Assembly: GCF_003977755.1 (NCBI RefSeq)
Contig: NZ_RQWN01000005.1
Coordinates: forward strand, 186,001 to 250,000
Source: Haloterrigena salifodinae
GTDB lineage: Archaea > Halobacteriota > Halobacteria > Halobacteriales > Natrialbaceae
Direction of reading: 5' to 3'
DNA: 64,000 bases
How positions within the stretch are numbered: the first letter of the stretch is position 1; every line of letters starts with the position of its first letter. Under the pieces are notes generated by a model, which searched no databases, was not told where the DNA came from, and was given only the letters and a program-made list of their open reading frames with translations. Shown in pieces: positions 45,876-55,400 of this stretch. Both the position numbers and the translations under genes were made by a program.

Positions 45876-46643
45876 TCAGGCGTCGAACTCCGGCTCTCGG
45901 TCCTCGAGGAAGGCGGCAACACCCTCCGCGTGGGCGTTGGAGGTACGCGCCTGAACCTGCAGCAGGTTCTCGTGGTCTAACGCCTCCGACCAGTGGCGAG
46001 CCATGTTCTCGTGCATGGCTCCTTTCATCAGGCCGATAATCTCCGTCGGGCGCTTGCGGAGTTGCTCGAGGGTCTCGTCGACCCGGTCGTCGAGGTCCTC
46101 GGGTGGAACCGCCTCGTTGATCAGGTCGAGGTCGGCTGCCCGCTCGGCGTCGAAGAACTCGCCGGTGAACGCGAGCTTCTTGGCGGCTCTGAGGCCGACG
46201 ATGTGGGGGAGCATGAACGTCCCGCCGGTGTCGGGAACGAGGCCGATCCGAACGAACGCACAGGAGAAGGTCGCGTCGGCGGCGGCGTAGGCGATATCCG
46301 CTAGGGCGACGATCGACAACCCGGCGCCGATGGCGTCGCCGTTGACCTTCGCGACGATCGGCACGGGACACTCGAGCATCGCCTCGACGACGCGACCGAA
46401 GCTCTCCTCGACCTCCGTATACGCCTCGCGGGCCGACGCCGGCTGTTCGGCCAGCGCCTCGAGGTCGCCGCCGGCACTGAAGGCCTCGCCCTCGCCGGTG
46501 AGGACGATTGCGTCGTACTCGTCGGGCGAGGCGTCCTCGATCGTGTCGGCCAACGTCGCGGCAATCTCTTTCGTCACGGCGTTGAGCGCCGCTGGTCGGT
46601 CGAACGCGATCCGGAGGATATCGTCGTCGCTGTCGACGTGCAT
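45876..46643 (-). CDS. Enoyl-CoA hydratase/isomerase family protein
   Basis: A 255-residue crotonase-fold enzyme. 'RIAFDRPAALNAVTKEIAAT', oxyanion hole residues in 'EAFSAGGDLEALAEQP', 'AKVNGDAIGAGLSIVALADI', 'TFSCAFVRIGLVPDTGGTFM' with the catalytic glutamate position occupied differently (Pro-Asp-Thr-Gly), and 'DAERAADLDLINEAV' fit the family. The substrate may be an enoyl-CoA of fatty-acid or aromatic catabolism. It stands alone downstream of a 230-bp gap. Confidence 0.9.
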   Translation of the reverse strand: MHVDSDDDILRIAFDRPAALNAVTKEIAATLADTIEDASPDEYDAIVLTGEGEAFSAGGDLEALAEQPASAREAYTEVEESFGRVVEAMLECPVPIVAKVNGDAIGAGLSIVALADIAYAAADATFSCAFVRIGLVPDTGGTFMLPHIVGLRAAKKLAFTGEFFDAERAADLDLINEAVPPEDLDDRVDETLEQLRKRPTEIIGLMKGAMHENMARHWSEALDHENLLQVQARTSNAHAEGVAAFLEDREPEFDA

Positions 46644-46874
46644 ACTCGAGAATCGGCCGCCGGTGCTATAACAGTAGTTGGTACTCCGTCACGTGTGAGC
46701 GGCCGAGATTGCGAGACGGCACCACCGCTCGAGAGGCTGGCTTCGCGAGGGGCTCGAGCGACGTCGGACGCTCTGCCGGTCAAACGGCGAAAACCGTGTG
46801 ATGCTGATGCGAAAACATCGAGTGCCACCGGGAGCAGCCGGCGGAACCGCGAGTCAGCCGGCAGTATGACCTGC

Positions 46875-47543
46875 TCAGTTTGTGGGCACCGGCGGGGCCA
46901 CGGTCTCGTCCTCGGAGACGTTCAGTTCGGAGGTGACGAGCGCGCGATACGCTCGGCGCAGCCGCTCGGAGAGCGCCTGGTGGGAGATTCCGAGCTCTTC
47001 CGACAGTTCCTGCATCGAGACCTCGCGGGGGATCTCGAAGTAGCCGTGATCGATGGCCGCGACGAGGGTCTCGTACTGCCGGGCGGTGAGGCCGCACTGG
47101 CTCTTCGTCTCTTCGGCGAGATCGAACAGGCGGACGATCGTCGGCGTGACGCCGGCTTCGTCGAACCGGTCGTAGAGCGAGCTCACGCTCTCGCGGTCGG
47201 CGAACCGAATGCTCAGCAGCCACGTGCCGCTCGAGGCTGAGGCGCTCAGTACCGTGCCGCTCTTCTCGAGGATCAGCTCGAAGATGTCGATGGTGTCCGG
47301 TTCGAATTCCATGTCGTAGAGCCACCGGTCGTCCTCACTGTTGATCAACGTGTAGGAACCGATTGCCGAAGCGTCGTCCAGCGCCGTCTCGATATCCTCC
47401 TGAGACGGGCCCGACAGCCAGAGGCCGTGACCGCTCGAGGCGATCACGCGCTCCATTTCACAGGTCAGTGAGGGGACCGCCTCGAACAGCTCGCCGGTTC
47501 CGGTTCCGTCGGCCGGAATCTCGATGTCTGCGATCGATGTCAT
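46875..47543 (-). CDS. Bat-type HTH_10 regulator, possibly of the molybdoenzyme locus
   Basis: A 222-residue regulator with C-terminal HTH_10 domain ('GLTARQYETLVAAIDHGYFE', 'MQELSEELGISHQALSERLR'). Residues 1-150 form a beta-rich sensing region with a conserved 'SLTCEMERVIASSGHGLWLS'. In Halobacterium the DMSO-reductase operon is governed by the HTH_10 protein DmsR, and this gene lies just beyond the transporter of a molybdoenzyme locus on the same strand. A regulatory link is therefore plausible but unproven. No cysteine cluster for oxygen sensing is obvious. Confidence 0.88.
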   Translation of the reverse strand: MTSIADIEIPADGTGTGELFEAVPSLTCEMERVIASSGHGLWLSGPSQEDIETALDDASAIGSYTLINSEDDRWLYDMEFEPDTIDIFELILEKSGTVLSASASSGTWLLSIRFADRESVSSLYDRFDEAGVTPTIVRLFDLAEETKSQCGLTARQYETLVAAIDHGYFEIPREVSMQELSEELGISHQALSERLRRAYRALVTSELNVSEDETVAPPVPTN

Positions 47544-47675
47544 GAGTTCAACGTTGGGTACTACGGGGATCCCAATAACCCCATTTCCAAAGAAATTAGC
47601 GGTGATGAAGCCGAATTACAGGATATATGATATGTGCTGCAAGCAGCTCTTTCATCTCCTATTATCGGCTCGTCG

Positions 47676-48512
47676 TCAATACCGCCGCACTGACCCGACG
47701 AGCGCCTGAACCAGCGCGACCACGACGACCGTACTGATCAGTAGCGCCAGCGCGATCGGGACGATCGCCTCGAGACCGCGGGCGATCCGCAAGACGTCGA
47801 TGCGCGTCGGCATCGTCCGCGGGTTGTACGCGACCATCATCGTGGCGCCGAACTCGCCGAGTGCCCGCACGAACGTGAGGACGATCCCCGCGGCGATGGC
47901 ATTTCGCGCCAGCGGCAACGAGACCAGGCGGACCGTCTCGAGGCGCCCGTACCCCAGCGTCCGGGCGGCCTCCTCGACGCGCGGATCGACGTCGTCGAAG
48001 CCGGCGCGGACGGTGACGACGAGAAACGGCGCGGCTACGAACGTCTGGGCGAGGACTACGCCAGCGTAGCTGTCGGTCAGCGGAACGCCGAGGGCCGCTG
48101 CGGTCGAACCGATCGGCGTGTACCGGCCGACGACGGTCAGCAGCATCACGCCGCCGACGATCGGCGGCAGGACCAGCGGGAGCAAGACGGCGGCCTCGAG
48201 GAGGCGCTTACCGCGAAAGCTGGCCCGCGAGAGGACGTAGGCGAGCGGGACGCCGAAGATGGTCGCGATGGCCGTCGAGATCGGTGCCGTCACCAGCGAC
48301 GTCCTGATCGCATCTTGCGTGGCGGGATCGGCGAGGCCGCCGATCACGTCGACCGAACCCACCTGCGCGAAGAACACGGCGAACGGGACGACGAAGTACG
48401 CGAGCAACACCGCGCCCAGCAGCGCCGGGACGGCCATCCCGCCGTTCAGGCGCTCGAGACCGCTTCTGAATCGCGAGTTCGCATCGTCCGTCCGCGCACC
48501 GGTATCGGTCAC
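47676..48512 (-). CDS. ABC transporter permease for tungstate/molybdate (WtpB/ModB-like)
   Basis: A 278-residue permease with six helices and the EAA loop 'VEEAARTLGYGRLETVRLVS' followed by 'LPLARNAIAAGIVLTFVRAL' and 'GEFGATMMVAYNP', the ModB/WtpB signature. Its ATG is inside the stop of the binding-protein gene (ATGA). No ATPase gene follows before the HTH_10 gene, so the energising subunit must be encoded elsewhere. With the binding protein and molybdoenzyme nearby, oxyanion import is the likely role. Confidence 0.88.
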   Translation of the reverse strand: MTDTGARTDDANSRFRSGLERLNGGMAVPALLGAVLLAYFVVPFAVFFAQVGSVDVIGGLADPATQDAIRTSLVTAPISTAIATIFGVPLAYVLSRASFRGKRLLEAAVLLPLVLPPIVGGVMLLTVVGRYTPIGSTAAALGVPLTDSYAGVVLAQTFVAAPFLVVTVRAGFDDVDPRVEEAARTLGYGRLETVRLVSLPLARNAIAAGIVLTFVRALGEFGATMMVAYNPRTMPTRIDVLRIARGLEAIVPIALALLISTVVVVALVQALVGSVRRY

Positions 48513-49477
48513 GGCTCGATCGCCTCCGGCACGTCCCCGTTCGATCGCGGGAGCGTGTCGACGACGCGCAGTCCCCGTTTCTCGAGTAGCGCGGACTCCT
48601 CGAGCAGGAAGTCGACGAATTCCCGGCCGGCGTCGGGGTTGTCGGCGTCGGCTCGAACCGTGGCGCTATAGATCGCTGGTCGACCTCGTGCCGTGTACCC
48701 CTCGTCGGTCGTGTACGTCGCCGTCGCGTACGTCTCGGCGTGGGTTGGATCCCCGAAGTTGTACGCGTCGGGCAACTCGAGAAACGACACGTCGTGATCG
48801 ACGGCCATGTTCCGGTAGGCGATCGCACAGGCGCGATTTCCGGCTTCGACGCCGGTCAGCAGCTTCGACTCGTCGGGCTCGCGGGAGGCGGTATCGAGCA
48901 TTGCCTCGCGAAACCCCTCGAGATCGTGTCGACGCTCGGCGAGTTCGAACAGCTGGGCGGCCCGGTAGCCGAGCGGGTCCAGGTCGGGATCGCTGATCGC
49001 GAGGTCGTCCGCACCGGCGTCGACGATGACCTCGTACCACGGCTCGTCCCCCGCGAGTCGGCCGCCGAGGGCCGTGTCGGGATCGTAGGCGATGCCAACC
49101 TCGTTGGCGGCGAACTCGACGTCCCAGTCCGTCCGCTCGGGGTAGAGCCGGTCCCGCAACAGTTCGGTATCGGCGCTGACGACCACGTCCGGGTGTTTGG
49201 TCCCCTCCTCGATCATCCGCATCACGACGGTCGACCCGTGGTACTCGCCCTGATAGCTGCGCCCCGTCTCGGACTCGAAGGCCGGACCAACCGTCTCCTC
49301 GAGCGCGACGGCGAGGCTCCCGGCCGAGAGAACCCGCACGCGGTCGGCCGTGCCGAGACAGCCGGCCGTCCCAACGATGCCTGCCGCCGTCGCGCTCGCG
49401 GCCGCGAGAAACGCCCGGCGACTGCCGTCGGGCGATCCGACACCGCGTTCCGTCCGGGGGTCGTCAACGCGAGTCAT
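48509..49477 (-). CDS. wtpA: Tat-exported tungstate/molybdate-binding lipoprotein (WtpA-like)
   Basis: A 322-residue solute-binding protein. A twin-arginine signal (DGSRRAFLAAASA), hydrophobic stretch and lipobox TAGC anchor it outside. 'VLSAGSLAVALEETVGPAF', 'HPDVVVSADTELLRDRLYPE', 'VGIAYDPDT' and especially 'SDPDLDPLGYRAAQLFELA' match the tungstate/molybdate WtpA class, where the Asp-Pro-x-x-Asp-Pro-x-Gly-Tyr-Arg segment is diagnostic. Start 49477 chosen since the five codons upstream add little. It overlaps the permease gene by 4 nt, and upstream lies a promoter region with direct repeats. Confidence 0.85.
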   Translation of the reverse strand: MTRVDDPRTERGVGSPDGSRRAFLAAASATAAGIVGTAGCLGTADRVRVLSAGSLAVALEETVGPAFESETGRSYQGEYHGSTVVMRMIEEGTKHPDVVVSADTELLRDRLYPERTDWDVEFAANEVGIAYDPDTALGGRLAGDEPWYEVIVDAGADDLAISDPDLDPLGYRAAQLFELAERRHDLEGFREAMLDTASREPDESKLLTGVEAGNRACAIAYRNMAVDHDVSFLELPDAYNFGDPTHAETYATATYTTDEGYTARGRPAIYSATVRADADNPDAGREFVDFLLEESALLEKRGLRVVDTLPRSNGDVPEAIEP

Positions 49478-49504
49478 TATACGTCTCACTCGAACCCGGC
49501 CATC

Positions 49505-49557
49505 AATATAATTGGTTTCAGTTCCTATTTTGCGGGAACATAACCGAAATTGGTTTC
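49505..49557 (-). promoter_or_regulatory. Promoter region of the wtpA-permease operon with direct repeats
   Basis: On the minus strand two copies of GAAACCAATT (49548-49557 and 49510-49519) are 38 bp apart; the second is followed by ATATTG, so it may be the BRE/TATA element, and the first may be a regulator site. ModE-like control is possible but no palindrome of known type was found. Confidence 0.35.
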
Positions 49558-49651
49558 TCCATCGGATGGCGGTTCGTCGATCCGCGGTGACGGTAGCTCG
49601 ATCGACGGTCCGGCTCCGTTCGCCCCCGTCGGCCGGCGGACGGAAACTCGG

Positions 49652-50179
49652 TTACCCGCGGTTGACGAGCGGATCGAGTCCGCGAATCGTCTCGACGATC
49701 GTTTCGAGGTCGTCCGCGCCGCGGCCGACGACGGGGCCGCCAACGGCGCTCGGGTCGCGGTCGCCAACGAGAACCGTCGGCAGCGGAGCCGCCGAGAAGC
49801 CCTCGACGACGACGAACGCGTAGCCCCGCGCCTCGAGGCGCTCGAGCGTCTCCGCGAGCGCTCGCAGTTCCGGATCGTCGGCCTCGCCCTCAAGTAAGGC
49901 ATCACCGTCGGGCCGGTCCGGCGGATCGCGCTTGCCGCGAGTAGTGACGTCGAACGTGAGTTCGGGGGTGACGCCGACGACCGTCTCGGCGCCCGCGGTC
50001 CGGTGGCGGTGGGTGTCGGCGCCCGGCGTGTCGATCTCGATGTCGTGGTGGATCGACTTGACTGTCGCGACGCGGCCGTGATCAGCCAGTCGCGGTACGA
50101 GCCGTTCGACGAGCGTGGTCTTCCCCGAATCGCTCGGGCCGGCGAGACAAACGACGCGAAACGGTGGCTCCTGACTCAT
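49652..50179 (-). CDS. mobB: Molybdopterin-guanine dinucleotide biosynthesis adapter MobB
   Basis: A 175-residue GTPase-like P-loop protein that helps attach GMP to molybdopterin. 'VVCLAGPSDSGKTTLVERLV' is the Walker A, 'VATVKSIHHDIEIDTPGADT' and 'HRHRTAGAETVVGV' are MobB-specific, and 'YAFVVVEGFSAAPLPTVLVG' is Walker B. It lies between the TorD-like chaperone gene and the transporter genes on one strand, fitting a supporting role for the molybdoenzyme. Confidence 0.93.
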   Translation of the reverse strand: MSQEPPFRVVCLAGPSDSGKTTLVERLVPRLADHGRVATVKSIHHDIEIDTPGADTHRHRTAGAETVVGVTPELTFDVTTRGKRDPPDRPDGDALLEGEADDPELRALAETLERLEARGYAFVVVEGFSAAPLPTVLVGDRDPSAVGGPVVGRGADDLETIVETIRGLDPLVNRG

Positions 50180-50404
50180 CTCTGGTACGGCCGCTTCGAG
50201 GGACGAACGGAAGACTCGTTCGACCGCTGACGCCCGCCGCGGGTGCTGTCGTCCTGGTCTACGGTGGCGATGGCAGCGACGGTAGCGATCACCCGAACTG
50301 TGGCACGAGACGGGTGGAGGTCACGGCGTAACGGCGCTGCTACTCGAGACCGGTCGGTCGACGACTCTTCTCGACGAACGCCCGCTGCGAGGCCGCTGTC
50401 GCCG

Positions 50405-51217
50405 TCAGTACGGACCGTCGCGGTCGCCCATCGGCATCTCGGCGTTGCCGGGCGAGGGGGCGGAGGTCTGCGATCCGTTCGAGCCGCAGGTTCCACACCG
50501 GAAGTCGCCATCACCGCCGCCGGTGAGCCCCTCGGTCGGGGACGGCGGCACCTCGGGGAAGACGTCCGGTTCGATCCCGAACCGGTCGGCGTCGGCCTCG
50601 ACCAGCGCCACCACGAGATCCGCGAGCGCCCGATAGAACGGGTCGTCTGCGTCGTCGCGGACCGTCTTGCGGAACCTCGGGACCCAGCGCCCGAGGTGGT
50701 CCTCGAGGAAGTCCGCCTGGGCGTTCGAGACGATCTCGACGCCCTTCTCGTCGCCGGTCTTCCCGAGGTAGGCCGTCTGTAAGGCCAGGTGGGAGACGAA
50801 CTCGAGTTCGATACAGAGGTGGTCGACCCGCTCGCGGTTGCCGTCCTCGAGGTCCAGGTCGAACGCGCCGTAGAAGCCGGCGATGTCGGCGAGCGTGTCC
50901 GTGTTCGTCACGAGCGAGCCCGAGCCGTACTCGACCTCGTACTGCTGGATCTCGCCGCCCTGCTCGAAGCCGAACAGCGCGGCGTACGTCGAGTAGCAGT
51001 CCTCGATCTCGTCGGCGCCGTCCGGACTCAGGTCGGCGACCGTCTCGGCGTGCTCGCGGAGGTCGTCGTCGCCGATCGCCGCGGCGGACTCGACGAGTTG
51101 CTCGTCGAACTCGGCGGAGCGCAGCGCCTCGCGGAGGTCGTCGGTCGGCCGGTCGAACGCCATCGACACGAGCTTGTACAGTCGCGCGCGGTGGACGTGG
51201 TGGTCTGGTCGTGACAT
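50405..51217 (-). CDS. TorD/DmsD-family redox enzyme maturation chaperone
   Basis: A 270-residue cytoplasmic, all-helical chaperone that guards a molybdoenzyme precursor before Tat export. 'RLYKLVSMAFDRPTDDLREA', 'STYAALFGFEQGG', 'YEVEYGSGSLVTNTDTLADI', 'GFYGAFDLDLEDGNRERVDH' (like EPDH region of TorD, 'DHLCIELEFVSHLAL') fit the family. A short C-terminal zinc-like 'CGTCGSNGSQ' extension is added. The gene follows the iron-sulfur subunit gene after 28 nt on the same strand. Confidence 0.9.
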   Translation of the reverse strand: MSRPDHHVHRARLYKLVSMAFDRPTDDLREALRSAEFDEQLVESAAAIGDDDLREHAETVADLSPDGADEIEDCYSTYAALFGFEQGGEIQQYEVEYGSGSLVTNTDTLADIAGFYGAFDLDLEDGNRERVDHLCIELEFVSHLALQTAYLGKTGDEKGVEIVSNAQADFLEDHLGRWVPRFRKTVRDDADDPFYRALADLVVALVEADADRFGIEPDVFPEVPPSPTEGLTGGGDGDFRCGTCGSNGSQTSAPSPGNAEMPMGDRDGPY

Positions 51218-51245
51218 TGGTGTGAATCTGGGTGGGTTCGGGTCG

Positions 51246-52439
51246 TTACGCGATGTCGAGCCGGTAGGCGTCGTGTTGGCTGTCGAAGCGGTCGCGCTGG
51301 TAGGTCGGTTCCTCCATCGGGACGCGGGCGACCGTGTGGCCGTTCTGGTCGTAGCCGATCGCTTCCTCGTCAGTCACTTCGAACTCCTCGATGCGCCACT
51401 CAGTCGATCCCATCAGATGCAAGGCGCCGCGGAGCTTGCGGTACTCCTCGTCGCCACGGCGGGCCTTCCGGTAGGTCTCCTGGGCCTGCTCGACGCGCGG
51501 GCCGAACATCTGCTCCAAGTAGTCCGTCGGGACGTTGATCGGCGGGATGTAGTAGACGTTGGGCTCGAGTCCCAGCTGCGGGTACAGCGGGAGCGCGACC
51601 TCGGCGTCGTGGACCATGTAGTCGACGGGCGCGGCGGTGTTAGCGTTCTCGGGGGTGTTGACCCAGCCGTGCATCCGGATCTTGCCGAGACAGTTTTCGA
51701 AACACTGCGGGACGAGTCCCTGCTCGACCTTCGGGTAGCAGCCGACGCACTTCTGGGAGTTCTGCGCGACCGAGTTGTAGATCGACTTCCCGTAGGGACA
51801 GGCCCGGACACACTCCTGGAAGGCCTGACAGCTGTCCTCGTCGAGCAGGACGATACCGTCCTCCTGGCGCTTGTAGATCGCCTGCACGGGACAGCCGCCG
51901 GCGCAGGCCGCGAACGTGCAGTGGTTGCAGACCCGCGGGAGGTAGAAGAACCACGTCGGGTGGTGGTCCTCATCGATGTGGGTGTCCGATTCGACCTCCT
52001 GGCCGGTCGGCTCGTCCTCGCCGAGGTTCGGCTGGGCCCAGTCCTCGTCGTCGGGACGGAAGCCTTCGATCCCCTCGCTGTGCATGGTCTCCGGATCGTC
52101 GTCGATCGCCATCGACTCCCAGTCGAAGTCGCGGGCCTCGAAGATCGTCTTGCCCTCGTAGACGCCGTCCGAGCCCCACTCCTGGACCCCCAGTCGGTCA
52201 AGAATCTCGACGTCCCACTGCAGCGGGTAGGAGCCGTAGGGCTTGGTCTCGACGTTGTTCCAGAACATGTGCTCCTGGCCCTCGTTGTTGGTCCAGGTCG
52301 TCTTACACGACAGCGAGCACGTCTGGCACGCGATACACTTGTTCAGGTCGAACACTGCCCCCCACTGTTTCTCCGGACGCGCTTCCGTGTAGGGGTAGTC
52401 CATCTCGCGGCCGATCTGCCAATTGTAAACTTCTGCCAT
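51246..52439 (-). CDS. Four-cluster iron-sulfur subunit of a type II DMSO-reductase-family enzyme (NarH/DdhB-like)
   Basis: A 397-residue electron-transfer subunit with four cysteine groups: 'NKCIACQTCSLSCKTTW', 'VCNHCTFAACAGGCPVQAIY', 'SCQAFQECVRACPYGKSIYN' and 'KCVGCYPKVEQGLVPQCFEN' followed by CLGKIR. Spacing matches NarH/DdhB/SerB, with the residue that in NarH is Trp in group three being Phe (Ala-Phe-Gln). The protein has no Tat signal of its own and must be co-exported with the catalytic subunit. Its gene starts 11 nt after the catalytic gene, with GAGGT as a ribosome-binding site. Confidence 0.92.
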   Translation of the reverse strand: MAEVYNWQIGREMDYPYTEARPEKQWGAVFDLNKCIACQTCSLSCKTTWTNNEGQEHMFWNNVETKPYGSYPLQWDVEILDRLGVQEWGSDGVYEGKTIFEARDFDWESMAIDDDPETMHSEGIEGFRPDDEDWAQPNLGEDEPTGQEVESDTHIDEDHHPTWFFYLPRVCNHCTFAACAGGCPVQAIYKRQEDGIVLLDEDSCQAFQECVRACPYGKSIYNSVAQNSQKCVGCYPKVEQGLVPQCFENCLGKIRMHGWVNTPENANTAAPVDYMVHDAEVALPLYPQLGLEPNVYYIPPINVPTDYLEQMFGPRVEQAQETYRKARRGDEEYRKLRGALHLMGSTEWRIEEFEVTDEEAIGYDQNGHTVARVPMEEPTYQRDRFDSQHDAYRLDIA

Positions 52440-52450
52440 TGTGAGTTACC

Positions 52451-55400
52451 TCAGTCTGATTCGCTCGTGAAACCGCCCTCTAGGTACTGTTTCATCCGGT
52501 CGTTCTCCTGGGTCGGCCGGACGCCCTCGTCGACTGGTCGCCAGTTGCCCTCGGGCTCGCCGTCCTCGTTCACACCGCCGTCTTCGGCCTTCTCGATCTT
52601 GACGAACGACTCCTTGGGCGCGCCGTTGGCGGCGTGGACGTCGGGCTCGAAGCCAACGTCCATGTTCTGTCCGAGCATGTCCTTGCGGGGCATCGAGTCG
52701 GTCAGCCAGGTCCGGCGCAGCCACGTCGAGGTCATCGACTGGTGGCCGCCGCTGCGGTACATCGACACGTAGTTCGTGTCCTCGGACTGGGCCTTCCCGT
52801 CCTCGCGCTCCTGCTGGGCCTTGTAGGACTTGTGGGAGGTCTGGGTCACGTTCATCCAGCTGCGGGTGACCCCCCGCGGAATGCTCGGCTGGTAGCGGAT
52901 CCGCATCATCGCCCGCGTGTACTCGGTCTCCTCGTCGTCGGGGTCGTAGCCCGGGAACGGACGGTCGGAGGGGTCGGCGTCGACCCACACGTAGTCGCCG
53001 TCCTGTAAGTCCTCCTCGCGGGCGTCCTTGGGATTCATCTCGACGTACCCCTCGCCGATGTACGGCTTTCGCTTGTCGAAGGTATCGCGCTCCGTCTTGC
53101 GACCCTGGTCGCCGTAGTTGCTCCACCAGACCGCCATCTCCTCGAGGTCGGCCCCGAAGGTGTGGGTCCCGTGGCGGTACTTCGGCGTCATGTAGACGTA
53201 GTCGTAGCCTTCGTCGAGGTCGGTCAGCGGGTGGCTGGAGTCGGTCAGTTCCGACGGCGACTTCACGACGTTGCGGACCTGTCGGTCGTTGGTGTCGCGG
53301 GCCTTCTCCTGGCTATCCCAGCCGCGGTCGTCCGGCGTCTCGGGCGCGACCACGGGACTGTCGCTGTCGTCGACGATGACGTTCGGCTCGTAGGGCGTCG
53401 CGTCCATCGGCTCCCGGTGGAGGGGGATGTGTTCGCCGGCCTCGGCGAACTCCGCTTCCTCGCGGAAGAACTCGAGGCGGCCGGTCTTCGTGTACCAGGG
53501 CTGGGAGTCCTGTGTCTGCTCGTTGCCGACGTGCTTGGGGTAGGTCCGGGTCATGATGATCGCCGGCGTCCCCTCGCGGGCGTCCTCGAGTAAGTCCTCG
53601 ATGTCGTAGCCCTTGACGGCGTTCGAGTGGTCGAAGATACGCTGGATGTACGGCTTGGCCTGGTACTCTTCCTCGTCGATGAACGCCCAGTAGTCCTCGA
53701 AGCGACTGTCGCCGGTGAGTTCGGCGAGCTTCTCGGCGACGCCCTTGTAGTGTTGGGTGTCGTTTAAGGTGTTGTAGATCCGGTCGATCTCCGTCTCCGG
53801 CATCGTCGTGATGAACGGGTTCGTGACGGAGGCGGTGATATCGTGGACGTGGTGTTCGGCCCACGAGTCCGCCGGGAAGACGATGTCGGAGTACTCGCAG
53901 GTCATCGACCACCACCACTCGTTGGTGAAGAAGGCCTCGATCTTCCCGGTGCGAAGGGCCTTCTCGATGATCTTGTAGGTCCCCTTCGCGTTGCCGAGGA
54001 TGGAGTTCGACCCCGACACCCAGATCGACTTCGTGGGCGTGTGCATGTGCGAGTCGCCCTGGAAGTACTCGCCGTCGACCTTCAGCGGCTTATCGAGGTT
54101 CGTATAGAAGTGCGCCGAGTGGGCGTCCCAGCGCTTCTCGGTCCTGGCCGGCTCCTCGGGATCGAGTTCGACGTCGAACGGGTCCTCGTTGGCGTACTGA
54201 CCGACGCCGTTGAAGTACGCCATCCGGTAGTTCCCGGAGTAGGAGCCGACGTTCCCCGTCTGGTAGCCGACGTTTCGCGTCAGCGACGCCAGCAGGAACA
54301 CCGCGCGGCCGTGCTGGTCGGCGTTCGCGTAGTGGTTCGGCCCCATCCCGGTCAGCAGCATCGTACTCTGTTGGTTGTCCGCGAAGTCCTGGGCCAGGTT
54401 CTCGATCGCCTGCGGATCGGTTCCCGTGACTTCGGCGGTCGACTCGAGGTCCCAGGTGCCGACGAGGTGTTCTTTGATCAGGTCGAACACCGTCCGCACT
54501 TCGACGGTCTCGCCGTCGGCCAGTTCGATCTCGAACTCGCCCTCGATCGTCGCGGGAACGTCGAAGTCGTCGCCGATGTCGTCGCGCGTGACCGGCTCGA
54601 ACTCGCCGCTCTCGGCGTTATGGACGACGAAGTCGCCCCACTCGCGGCGGAGCTCCTCCGTGATGACCTGGTCGTCGATGTTCGTCACGTCGACACCGGG
54701 GCGGTCCGCGTCGTCGGCGACGGCGTCGGTCTTCTCTAAGTCCGCAGGCTCGTAGTCCGCGGACAGGTCGCTGGCGCGGAGCAGTTCGTTGTCGTCCATG
54801 CGGACCAGCAGCGGGAGGTCCGTGAACTGCCGGACGTACTCCTCGTCGTAGAGCTCCTCCTCGATGAGCACGCGCGCGGCGCCGAGGAACAGCGCCGTGT
54901 CCGACGCCGGCCGGACCGTGATGAGTTCGTCACACTTCGAGGCCGTCGCGTTGTAGTCGGTGAAGATCCCGGTGACCTTCGACCCCTTCAACTTAGCCTC
55001 GGTCAGCCAGTGACAGTCGGCCATCTTCGAGGTCAGGTAGTTGATCCCGTCGAGCACGATGTGGTCCGCGTACTCGATGCTCGCGAGGTCGAAGTCGACC
55101 GTCTGCTGGCCGGTGACCATCGTGTGGCCCGGCGGCAGGTCGGTGTGGAACGAGTAGTTGTCCAGCCCCATCGCGCCCAGGGCCTCGTCCTCGCTGACGT
55201 CCCGGACGTAGTTGTCCAGCAGCGCCATCGAGTTGGCGTTGCGGTACTGGCCGAACAGCTTGATGACGCCCAGTAGCGGCATCCCGCCGCGGAACTTCAT
55301 CGTCCGCACGCCGGCGCCCTGCGTCTCCTCGACGACGCGCTCGTCGTAGCCCTGCTCGAGCAGCGACTGCATCCCGCTCTCGCCGCTGTAGTGGTCGGCG

